A stretch of 64,000 bases of DNA from Protaetiibacter sp. GTDB taxonomy: Bacteria > Actinomycetota > Actinomycetes > Actinomycetales > Microbacteriaceae. The number at the start of each line of letters is the position of its first letter. Within the stretch, counting starts at the first letter, position 1. The position numbers and the translations under genes were made by a program. Location: positions 1-64,000 of the forward strand of contig JASLGG010000016.1 of NCBI GenBank assembly GCA_030150265.1, read 5' to 3'. Below the pieces are notes generated by a model. The model saw nothing but the letters and a program-made list of their open reading frames with translations, was not told where the DNA came from and did no database searches. This document shows, piece after piece, positions 35,536 through 43,414 of this stretch.

Positions 35536-37745
35536 TCCGGCACCGGCCCTTCGGCTCCGGCCACCCGTACTCCGCCGACACCGAGCAGCGCTCCCCGGTC
35601 GACCCGGTCGCGGGCGAGCCGCTGCTGCTCGGGGTGCGCACCTCGGCCGACGTCGGGTCCGTCACCCTCGAGTGGAGCCGCGACGGCGTCGCGCAGCCGC
35701 CCGTCGCGCTCGCGCGCGTGCCGCGCAACTCCCGCGGCCAGCTGGTCGACGGCGGGCACCTCGCCTCGGCGCAGGCGCGCCTGGCGCGCAGCGCGGGCGG
35801 CTGGCGCACCGAGCTCGGAGATCTGGCGGCGGGGGAGCGCCTGCGCTACCGCTTCACGGCATCCGGTCCCGCGGGGGCGCAGGCGACCCGCTGGTTCGAG
35901 GCGGATGTCGCGGGCTGGCAGGAGGGCGCGCCCGGCCTCGCCGAGCACGGCGCCGGGCGCGTGGTGCCCGGATCGGTCTCGCGCCTCGTGGCGGGTCAGC
36001 GCACCCTGCGCATCCGCTTCGCCCTGCCGCTCGCGCCGGGCGAGCGCGTCGCCGGCTTCGGGGAGCGCTACGACGCGCTCGACCAGCGCGGCACGACGCT
36101 CGACTCGGTCGTGTTCGAGCAGTACAAGAACCAGGGCCGCGAGCGGCGCACCTACCTGCCGATGCCCTTCGCGCACGTCGTGGGCGGCGCCGGCTGGGGC
36201 TTCCACGTGCGCACCTCGCGTCGCGTGTGGTTCGACGTGGGCGCGTCGGCATCCGACCGGCTCTGGATCGAGGTCGAGACGGGCGCCGACGGCGCGCTCG
36301 ACCTGGCCCTCTACGACGGCGACCCGCGCGCCGTGCTTCGTGCCTTCCTCGCCGAGGCGGGCCGCGCCGAGGAGCTGCCCGACTGGGTGTTCCGGCTCTG
36401 GGCGAGCGGCAACGAGTGGAACACGCAGGCCGAGATCCTGCGCCAGGCGGACCTGCACCGCGACCACCGCATCCCGGTCGGCTCGGTCGTCATCGAGGCG
36501 TGGAGCGACGAGAGCACGTTCACGACGTGGCGCGATGCCCGTGCCGAGGTCGTCGACGGCGCCCAGCCTCGCCGCCTTGCCGACTTCATCTTCCCCGCCG
36601 AGGGGGCCTGGCCGGACCCGAAGGGCATGATCGACGAGCTGCACCGCCGCGACATCCGGCTGCACCTCTGGCAGATCCCGCTCGTGAAGATGCGGCCGCA
36701 TCCGCAGGGACAGGTCGCCGCGGATGCCGAGGCCGCGATCCGCGACGGCGTCGTCATCCGGGAGGAGGCCCCCGACGGGAGCCTGCGCCCCTATCGCAAC
36801 CGCGGCTGGTGGTTCCCCCTCGGCCTGATGCCGGATCTCACCGACGAGCGCGCCGCGCACTGGTGGACCGAGAAGCGCCGCTACCTCGTGGAGGAGCTCG
36901 GCGTCGACGGCTTCAAGACCGACGGCGGCGAGCACGCCTGGGGCCGCGAGCTCGTCTACCTCGACGGACGCCGCGGCGACGAGAAGAACAGCACCTTCCC
37001 GGTGCACTACGCGAAGGCCTACGGCGATCTGCTCCGGCGGAACGGGAAGGCGCCGGTGACCTTCAGCCGGGCCGGCTTCACCGGCAGCCAGGCGCACGGC
37101 GCGTTCTGGGCGGGGGACGAGAACTCCACCTGGGAGGCGTTCCGCTGGTCGATGTTCGCCGGGCTCAACGCGGCCGCGAGCGGCATCGTGTACTGGGGCT
37201 GGGACCTCGCGGGCTTCAGCGGCGACATCCCGACGGCGGAGCTCTACCTGCGCTCGGCTGCGGCCGCGGCGTTCGTGCCGATCATGCAGTACCACTCGGA
37301 GTTCAACCACCACCGCACGCCGTCGCGCGACCGCACCCCGTGGAACATCGCCGAGCGCACGGGAGACGCGCGCGTCATCCCGGTGTTCCGGGCGTTCACC
37401 GAGCTGCGCGAGCGGCTCGTGCCGTATCTGGCCGCCGAGACGCGTCGCGCGATCGCGGCCGGCGAGCCGCTCATGCGGCCGCTGTTCTTCGACGCGCCGA
37501 CCGCGGACGAGGCGTTCGCGCATCCGTTCCAGTGGATGCTCGGCGACGAGCTGCTCGTGGCGCCCGTGGTGCACGAGGGGGCGGATGCCGTGCGCGCGTG
37601 GCTGCCGGACGGCGAGTGGGTCGACGCCTTCCGCGGCACCCGCCACACGGGCGGCGTCGTGGAGCGCGAGGTGCCGGTCGACGAGGTCGCGGTGTGGATC
37701 CGGGCGTCGGCCGCCGAGAGGCTCGCGCCCCTGTTCCGCGCCTGA
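35532..37745 (+). CDS. GH31-family alpha-glycosidase
   Basis: The 737-residue protein has an N-terminal beta-sandwich (GERVAGFGERYDALDQRG) and a TIM barrel with catalytic nucleophile Asp464 in DGFKTDGGE and acid/base Asp529 in WAGDENSTWE. A C-terminal beta-domain follows. This form is nearer to alpha-xylosidase and sulfoquinovosidase-like members than to classical alpha-glucosidases with WxDMNE. It is cytoplasmic, as no signal is seen. The GTG start overlaps the GH15-like stop (GTGA), so the pair is coupled. Together they would release glucose from imported branched or alpha-linked oligosaccharides. Confidence 0.88.
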   Translation: MIRHRPFGSGHPYSADTEQRSPVDPVAGEPLLLGVRTSADVGSVTLEWSRDGVAQPPVALARVPRNSRGQLVDGGHLASAQARLARSAGGWRTELGDLAAGERLRYRFTASGPAGAQATRWFEADVAGWQEGAPGLAEHGAGRVVPGSVSRLVAGQRTLRIRFALPLAPGERVAGFGERYDALDQRGTTLDSVVFEQYKNQGRERRTYLPMPFAHVVGGAGWGFHVRTSRRVWFDVGASASDRLWIEVETGADGALDLALYDGDPRAVLRAFLAEAGRAEELPDWVFRLWASGNEWNTQAEILRQADLHRDHRIPVGSVVIEAWSDESTFTTWRDARAEVVDGAQPRRLADFIFPAEGAWPDPKGMIDELHRRDIRLHLWQIPLVKMRPHPQGQVAADAEAAIRDGVVIREEAPDGSLRPYRNRGWWFPLGLMPDLTDERAAHWWTEKRRYLVEELGVDGFKTDGGEHAWGRELVYLDGRRGDEKNSTFPVHYAKAYGDLLRRNGKAPVTFSRAGFTGSQAHGAFWAGDENSTWEAFRWSMFAGLNAAASGIVYWGWDLAGFSGDIPTAELYLRSAAAAAFVPIMQYHSEFNHHRTPSRDRTPWNIAERTGDARVIPVFRAFTELRERLVPYLAAETRRAIAAGEPLMRPLFFDAPTADEAFAHPFQWMLGDELLVAPVVHEGADAVRAWLPDGEWVDAFRGTRHTGGVVEREVPVDEVAVWIRASAAERLAPLFRA

Positions 37746-37777
37746 CGCGTCGGGCGCGGTCGGACCGCCGAGGCAGA

Positions 37778-39046
37778 ATGGGGCGGGTGACCTCCGACGC
37801 CTCCGTCCGCCTGCCGCTGCGCGAGCGACTCGCCAACGGCCTCGCCGATCCGGTGCTGCGCGCGCTCGTGCTCGCGACCTTCGTGAGCACGGTGGGGCGC
37901 GGCATCTCGCTGACGCTCGTGGTGCTGTACCTCACGCTCATCGCGGGGCTGCCGGCGGCCCAGGTGGCGATCGTGTTCGCGATCGGCTCGGCCGTGGGCA
38001 TCGGCGGCTCCTACCTCGGCGGGCATCTCGCCGACCTGATCTCGGCGCGCCGGATGCTCGTGATCTCCGAGGCGATCGCGGGGGCGGGCATCGCCGCCTA
38101 CGCCCTCGTCTCGGAGTTCTGGGGTGCGGTCGTGGTGGAGGTGCTCGTGTCGCTCGCGCTGTCGTGGAACGGCTCCGTGCGCTCGGCGATCATCGCCCGC
38201 GCGTTCACGGGTCCCGCGCGCGTGACGAGCCGCGCCGTGCTCCGCACGGTCACCAACATCGGCATCGCCCTCGGCAGCGGCGTCGCCGCGATCGCACTCG
38301 CGATCGGCACCCCCGAGGCCTACCGCGCGATCCTCGTGATCGGCGGGGTCGCCTACGCGGGCTGCTCGCTGCTGCTGCTCGGGCTGCCGCGTCGCGTCGA
38401 CGCCCCGTCGCGCGCCGACCACGCGGAGCGCACGGCGCCGCCCGGTCGCTCGCCGTGGCGCGATCCGCGGTACCTGCTCTTCTCGGCGCTCGCCGCGATC
38501 TTCGCGATGCAGTTCGCCGTGGCGAACGTGGGCGTGCCGCTCTGGCTCGCCCACGACACGGTGGCCCCGAAGTACCTGCTGTCGATCATGCTCATCGTGA
38601 ACACGACGCTCGTGATCGCGCTCCAGCTGCCGCTCTCGCGGGGCACCCACGACCTCCGCCGCGCCGGATGGGTCTCCGCCGTCGCGGGGGTGCTCATGGC
38701 GGCGGCGTGCCTCGCCTACGGCGCGGCGGGCGGCGCGGCCCTCGTGGTCGCCGTCGTGCTCCTGCTCACGGCCGCCGTGCTGCACGCCTTCGCCGAGATC
38801 CTCTCCCAGGCGGGGGCATGGGGCCTGAGCTTCGAGCTCGCCGACCCGCACCGGGCGGGCGCCTACCAGGGGATGTACTCGATGGGCTTCGCGGTCGGCG
38901 CGACCGTGGCGCCGCTCGTCATCACGGCGACGGCGCTCGAGGGCGGCCTGCCGGGCTGGCTCCTGCTCGGCGGCGTATTCCTCGCCTCGGCGCTCGGCAT
39001 CACCGCGATCGCCTTCCGTGCCGCGCGTACCGGCGCGACCGTCTAG
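37778..39046 (+). CDS. Major facilitator superfamily transporter
   Basis: The 422-residue protein has about 12 membrane helices. The first helices include LATFVSTVGRGISLTLVVLY and a loop GGHLADLISARR, the MFS motif A (G-x-x-x-D-R/L-x-x-R-R). Drug-efflux and sugar-efflux members look alike at this level, so the substrate is unknown. ATG at 37778 or GTG at 37787 could start it. It lies 32 bases after the GH31 gene in the same direction and may belong to that operon. Confidence 0.82.
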   Translation: MGRVTSDASVRLPLRERLANGLADPVLRALVLATFVSTVGRGISLTLVVLYLTLIAGLPAAQVAIVFAIGSAVGIGGSYLGGHLADLISARRMLVISEAIAGAGIAAYALVSEFWGAVVVEVLVSLALSWNGSVRSAIIARAFTGPARVTSRAVLRTVTNIGIALGSGVAAIALAIGTPEAYRAILVIGGVAYAGCSLLLLGLPRRVDAPSRADHAERTAPPGRSPWRDPRYLLFSALAAIFAMQFAVANVGVPLWLAHDTVAPKYLLSIMLIVNTTLVIALQLPLSRGTHDLRRAGWVSAVAGVLMAAACLAYGAAGGAALVVAVVLLLTAAVLHAFAEILSQAGAWGLSFELADPHRAGAYQGMYSMGFAVGATVAPLVITATALEGGLPGWLLLGGVFLASALGITAIAFRAARTGATV

Positions 39047-41061
39047 CCGAGCAGCCCGCGGCGCTCCAGCAGCGGCTCGAGGGCGGCGTCACGACCGCGG
39101 AAGTCGCGATAGGCGGCGAGAGGATCGCGCGTGCCGGCCACCTGCAGCAGCCGGCGACGGAAGCGCTCCCCGTTGTCGCGGGTGAGGCCGCCGTTCTCGC
39201 GGAACCACTCGACGGTGTCGGCGTCGAGCACCTCGCTCCAGATGTAGGAGTAGTAGCCGGCGTCGTAGCCGCCCGAGAAGACGTGCGCGAAGTAGGTGGT
39301 GGCGTAGCGCGGCGGGATCGCCTCGTCGGCGAGGCCCGCGGCGGCGAGCGCGCCGGCCTCGAACGCCGCGGCATCCGAGATGGTCGCGGCCTCGTCGGCG
39401 TCGAGGGTGTGCCAGGCCTGGTCGAGCAGGGCCGCCTGCAGGTACTCGCTCGTGGCGAAGCCCTGCCCGAAGCGCTCGGCCGCGCGGAGGCGGTCGGCCA
39501 CGGCCGGGTCGAGCGGCTCGCCCGTCTCGTGGTGCCGTGCGTAGTTCTCGAGCACCTCGGGCCACATCGCCCACATCTCGTTGACCTGGCTCGGGAACTC
39601 CACGAAGTCGCGGAACACGTTGGTGCCCGCGAGGCTCGGGTAGCGCGCATCCGCGAAGAGGCCGTGCAGCGCGTGCCCGAACTCGTGGAAGAGCGTCTCG
39701 ACCTCGTCGAGGGTGAGCAGCGTCGGCTCGCCCGCGGCGGGACGCGGCACGTTGAGGTTGTTGGTGACGACCGCCGGATGCCCGAGCAGCTCGGTGCGCT
39801 CGACGAGCGAGTTCATCCACGCGCCCCCGCGCTTCGCGTCCCGCGTGTAGAGGTCGAGCAGGTAGAGGCCGACCGGACCGTCGTCGTCGCTCACCTCGAA
39901 GACGCGCACCTCCTCGTTCCAGCCGCGGAGCTCGGGGCGCTCCCCGAAGCGCAGGCCGTACAGGCGCTCGGCCGCGAAGAACACGCCGTCCCGCAGCACG
40001 CGCTCCGCCTCGAACCAGGGGCGCAGGGCGGCGGTGTCGACGGCGTAGCGCTCACGGCGCACGGCATCCGCGGCGAACGCCCAGTCGGATGCCGTGACGG
40101 CCCCGCCCGTCACCTCGCCGAGCGCCGCCCGCTCGGCGGCGGCGTTGCGGGCGGCGGCGGGTGCGAGACGCTCGAGCAGGGCGGCGACGGCGGCCGGCGA
40201 GCCGGCGGTCTCGTCGGCGGTCACGACGGACGCGTGGTCGCGAAAGCCGAGCAGCCGGGCGCGCTCCGCCCGCGCCCGGACGAGCTCGAGCACGAGCTCG
40301 CGGTTGTCGTGCTCGCCCCCGTGCGTGCCGCGTGCGCGGGATGCGGCCATGATGCGCGCCCGCGTCGCCGGCACCTCGATCGCGGTGAGCCAGGGGTGTC
40401 CGGTCGGCAGCACGAGGGTCACGAGCCAGCCGTCCAGCTCGCGGGCGGCCGCGGCCTCGCGGGCGGCCGAGAGCTCGGACGCCTCGAGGCCCGCGAGCTC
40501 CGCGGCATCCGTCACGTGCACCGCGAGGGCGTTGGTGTCGTTCAGCAGGTTCTTCTCGAAGCGGGTGGTGAGCGTCGAGATCAGCTGGTTGAGCTCGCGC
40601 AGGCGCTCCTTCGCCGCCTCGTCGAGGCCCGCGCCGGCGAGCGTCATGGCGATGTGGCGGCGCTCCACGAGGTAGCGCTGCTCGGCGTCGAGTGACTCGC
40701 GGTCGCGGTGGATCGTGTCGATCCGCGCGTACAGGGCGGGGTCGAGCGCGATCGCGTCGTGGTGGGCGGCGAGCAGCGGGGCGAGCTCCTCCTCGAGCTG
40801 CTGGATCGCATCCGTCGTGTCGGAGGAGGCGAGCGTGAAGAACACGGTGGCCACCCGATCGAGCACGCGACCCGAGCGCTCGAGCGGCACGAGGGTGTTC
40901 TCGAAGCTCGCCGGGGCCGGGTCGGCCGTGATGGCGGCGACCTCGGCGAGCTGCTCCGCCATCCCGCGCTCGAAGGCCGGCCGGAAGTGCTCCTCGCGGA
41001 TCGCGGCGAAGTCGGGCAGCAGATAGGGCAGCTCGCTCTCGGCGAGGAAGGGGTTCGTCAC
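39043..41061 (-). CDS. M3-family metallopeptidase (Dcp/oligopeptidase A type)
   Basis: The 672-residue protein contains HEFGHALHG (His459-His463 with Glu460, zinc ligands and base) and the downstream Glu in FVEFPSQVNE. Length and motifs such as GLYLLDLYTRDAKRGGAWM match peptidyl-dipeptidase Dcp. It degrades short cytoplasmic peptides, possibly completing Clp-generated fragments. GTG start at 41061. Its stop codon overlaps the MFS stop by four bases in a convergent arrangement. Confidence 0.93.
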   Translation of the reverse strand: MTNPFLAESELPYLLPDFAAIREEHFRPAFERGMAEQLAEVAAITADPAPASFENTLVPLERSGRVLDRVATVFFTLASSDTTDAIQQLEEELAPLLAAHHDAIALDPALYARIDTIHRDRESLDAEQRYLVERRHIAMTLAGAGLDEAAKERLRELNQLISTLTTRFEKNLLNDTNALAVHVTDAAELAGLEASELSAAREAAAARELDGWLVTLVLPTGHPWLTAIEVPATRARIMAASRARGTHGGEHDNRELVLELVRARAERARLLGFRDHASVVTADETAGSPAAVAALLERLAPAAARNAAAERAALGEVTGGAVTASDWAFAADAVRRERYAVDTAALRPWFEAERVLRDGVFFAAERLYGLRFGERPELRGWNEEVRVFEVSDDDGPVGLYLLDLYTRDAKRGGAWMNSLVERTELLGHPAVVTNNLNVPRPAAGEPTLLTLDEVETLFHEFGHALHGLFADARYPSLAGTNVFRDFVEFPSQVNEMWAMWPEVLENYARHHETGEPLDPAVADRLRAAERFGQGFATSEYLQAALLDQAWHTLDADEAATISDAAAFEAGALAAAGLADEAIPPRYATTYFAHVFSGGYDAGYYSYIWSEVLDADTVEWFRENGGLTRDNGERFRRRLLQVAGTRDPLAAYRDFRGRDAALEPLLERRGLLG

Positions 41062-41096
41062 CCGGACAGCCTAGGGCTGCGAGGTAGCGTGACCTC

Positions 41097-41903
41097 ATGA
41101 GCGAGAACGAGCGCTACACCCACGGCCACCACGAGACGGTGCTGCGATCGCACATCTGGCGCACGGCGCTCAACTCGGCCGCCTACCTGCTCCCGCATCT
41201 GCGGCCCGGCATGGACGTGCTCGACGTGGGCTGCGGCCCCGGCACCATCACGGTCGACCTCGCCGAGCTGGTCGCCCCGGGGCGGGTCGTCGGCGTCGAC
41301 TCCTCGGAGGAGGTCGTCGAGCAGGCGCGGCGGCACGCGGCCGAGCGCGGCGTGACCAACGTCGAGTTCCTCGTCGGCGACGCCTACGCCCTGCCGTTCG
41401 GCGACGAGACCTTCGACGTCGTGCACGCCCACCAGGTGCTGCAGCACCTCGCACGGCCCGTGGAGGCGCTCGCCGAGTGGCGGCGCGTCGTGCGCGACGA
41501 CGGCCTCGTCGCGGTGCGGGAGTGCGACTACGCGGGCGTCGTCACCTACCCGACGACCCCCGGCCTCGAGTCCTGGGCGCGGCTCTACCAGCAGGTGCAC
41601 CGCAGCAACGGGGGAGAGCCGGACGCCGGCCGCCGCCTCAAGGCGTGGGCGCGGGAGGCGGGCTTCGCCGCGGTGGAGTCCACCGCATCCGTCTGGTGCT
41701 TCTCGACCGACGACGAGCGCGCCTGGTGGGGCGGCATGTGGCGCGACCGCGTGCTCGCCTCGGCCTTCGCGGGCGACGCGATCGGGCGCGGCTTCGCCTC
41801 GCGCGCCGACCTCGAGGCGATCAGCTTCGCGTGGGCGCAGTGGGCGGAGGATCCCGACGGCTGGATGGTGTTCCCGCACGGCGAGATCCTCGCGCGCCGG
41901 TAA
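41097..41903 (+). CDS. Class I SAM-dependent methyltransferase, copy 1
   Basis: The 268-residue protein has motif I VLDVGCGPGTI (residues 41-51), acidic motif II VVGVDSS and motif III GDAYALPFGDETFDVVHAHQ. This is the Methyltransf_11/25 layout of UbiE-like enzymes acting on small molecules. It is closely similar throughout to the next gene, including unusual features such as the N-terminal RYTHGHHETVLRSH and the C-terminal FPHGEILARR. Substrate unknown. Confidence 0.88.
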   Translation: MSENERYTHGHHETVLRSHIWRTALNSAAYLLPHLRPGMDVLDVGCGPGTITVDLAELVAPGRVVGVDSSEEVVEQARRHAAERGVTNVEFLVGDAYALPFGDETFDVVHAHQVLQHLARPVEALAEWRRVVRDDGLVAVRECDYAGVVTYPTTPGLESWARLYQQVHRSNGGEPDAGRRLKAWAREAGFAAVESTASVWCFSTDDERAWWGGMWRDRVLASAFAGDAIGRGFASRADLEAISFAWAQWAEDPDGWMVFPHGEILARR

Positions 41904-41932
41904 CACTCGAGGCGCTGTCCTAGGCTTGCGGC

Positions 41933-42733
41933 ATGCCCGAGCGCTACACCCTCGGCCACCATGAGAGCGTGTTGCGTTCGCACCGGTGGCGCACCGCGGA
42001 GAACTCCGCGTCGTATCTGATCCCCCACCTCGCCGCGGGAATGGACGTGCTCGACGTGGGCTCGGGCCCAGGTACGATCACCATCGACCTGGCGCAGCGC
42101 GTCTTCCCCGGCCGTGTCGTCGGCATCGACGCGTCGGAGTCCGTCGTCGCCGAAGCCACGGCGCTCGCCGCCCAACGGGGGGTCGCCAATATCGAGTTCC
42201 GCGTGGCAGATGCCTACGCGCCTGGGTTTGCGGACGGCACGTTCGATATCGTGCACGCCCATCAGGTGCTGCAGCACCTCGGCCGTCCTGTGGAGGCGCT
42301 CGAGGCCTGGCGTGGGCTTGTGGGAGCCGAGGGACTTGTCGCGGCGCGCGACTGCGACTACGAGGGCTCGATCGTGTTCCCTGGATCGCCCGAACTCACG
42401 TTGTGGCTCGACAGCTATGCACGTCTGGCCCGCCGCAACGGAGGCAGCCCCGATGCCGGGCGCCGTCTCAAGTCGTGGGCGCGAGAGGCTGGTTTCACGC
42501 GGATCGAGGCGGGTGCCTCGGTGTGGTGCTTTCAGAACGACGCGGACCGTGACTGGTGGGGGGGCCTGTGGGCTGATCGCGCGCTCGAGTCCGAGTTCGC
42601 GACCGGTATCCGCGAGTCGGGGATCGGCGAGGCGGAGGAGCTCGCGGCAATCCGTCGCGGCTGGCTGTCATGGGCCGGCGATGCCAACGGGTGGATGATC
42701 CTCCCGCACGGCGAGATCCTCGCGCGGAAGTAA
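41933..42733 (+). CDS. Class I SAM-dependent methyltransferase, copy 2
   Basis: The 266-residue paralogue of the preceding gene has motif I VLDVGSGPGTI, VVGIDASE and ADAYAPGFADGTFDIVHAHQ. Identity is high along the full length (RYTLGHHESVLRSHRWRTAENS, given as the family-specific N-terminus; FPHGE-like end LPHGEILARK). Its codons are visibly less GC-restricted (TTTGCG, TTGTGG, AATATC, GATATC), so it is probably not a recent local duplication but a copy acquired from a relative (inference). Substrate unknown. Confidence 0.87.
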   Translation: MPERYTLGHHESVLRSHRWRTAENSASYLIPHLAAGMDVLDVGSGPGTITIDLAQRVFPGRVVGIDASESVVAEATALAAQRGVANIEFRVADAYAPGFADGTFDIVHAHQVLQHLGRPVEALEAWRGLVGAEGLVAARDCDYEGSIVFPGSPELTLWLDSYARLARRNGGSPDAGRRLKSWAREAGFTRIEAGASVWCFQNDADRDWWGGLWADRALESEFATGIRESGIGEAEELAAIRRGWLSWAGDANGWMILPHGEILARK

Positions 42734-42739
42734 GACGGC

Positions 42740-42967
42740 TCAGTCGAGCAGCTCGCGGTGCACGACGCCGTCGTGGCCGACGCGCAGCCGGGTGCCGTCA
42801 TCGAGCTCGGCGATCGGCCGGCCCTCGAGCCAGGTGAGCGTCCAGCGCCAGCCCTCGGTGTCGGTGCCCGCGAGCTCGGCCTCGACCTCGCGGATCGCGG
42901 CGCCCAGAGCATCCGGGACGCGGACCGGGAGCTCGCCCCCGACCGGCCAGCGCGTGCCGAGCTGCAT
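42740..42967 (-). CDS. Small hypothetical protein coupled to a GNAT gene
   Basis: The 75-residue frame starts MQLGTRWPVGGELPVRVPDA and contains WRWTLTWLEGRPIAELDDGT, a beta-rich pattern. Its ATG overlaps the stop of the acetyltransferase gene (TGATG), which is good evidence of real translation. It has no signal peptide or membrane segment, and I recognise no family. Confidence 0.6.
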   Translation of the reverse strand: MQLGTRWPVGGELPVRVPDALGAAIREVEAELAGTDTEGWRWTLTWLEGRPIAELDDGTRLRVGHDGVVHRELLD

Positions 42968-43413
42968 CAGCGCTTCAGCTCGTAGGTGACCCAGCGGGTG
43001 CGCTGGGCGATGCGGTCGTAGAGCGCCTGCGCCACCTCGTTGGTGTCGGCCGTGATCCAGCGGAGCGTGCCGCCGGTGCCCGCCGACTTCTCGGCGAGCG
43101 CCTCGACGAGGGCGCGCCCGGCGCCCGTGCCGCGCGCCTCCGGGTCGACGAAGAGGTCGTCGAGGTACCAGTCGAGGCCACCCGAGAAGGTGTCCGGATG
43201 CGAGCGGTAGTGGGCGAGGCCCACGACCCGCCCGTCGCGCTCCGCGACGAGCGCGTCGACGCCGGAGCCCTCGGCAAGCAGCAGCTCCCAGACCCGGTCG
43301 AGCACCGCATCCGTGAAGTCGGTCTCGTAGAAGACGCCGTAGGCGCGGAACAGCTCGCGCCAGCGTGCCGCGTCGCCCGCGGCGACGGCGCGGATGAGCG
43401 TCGGCTCGGTCAT
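42967..43413 (-). CDS. GNAT-family N-acetyltransferase
   Basis: The 148-residue protein begins MTEPTLIRAVAAGDAARW. It has the acetyl-CoA binding motif A LDDLFVDPEARGTGAGRALVE (R/Q-x-x-G-x-G/A). WITADTNEVAQALYDRIAQRTRWVTYEL follows in the usual order, with the conserved Tyr in ALYD. The acceptor substrate cannot be deduced. It starts one base after the valS stop and overlaps the next small gene, so the three probably form one transcript. Confidence 0.88.
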   Translation of the reverse strand: MTEPTLIRAVAAGDAARWRELFRAYGVFYETDFTDAVLDRVWELLLAEGSGVDALVAERDGRVVGLAHYRSHPDTFSGGLDWYLDDLFVDPEARGTGAGRALVEALAEKSAGTGGTLRWITADTNEVAQALYDRIAQRTRWVTYELKR

Positions 43414-43414
43414 C

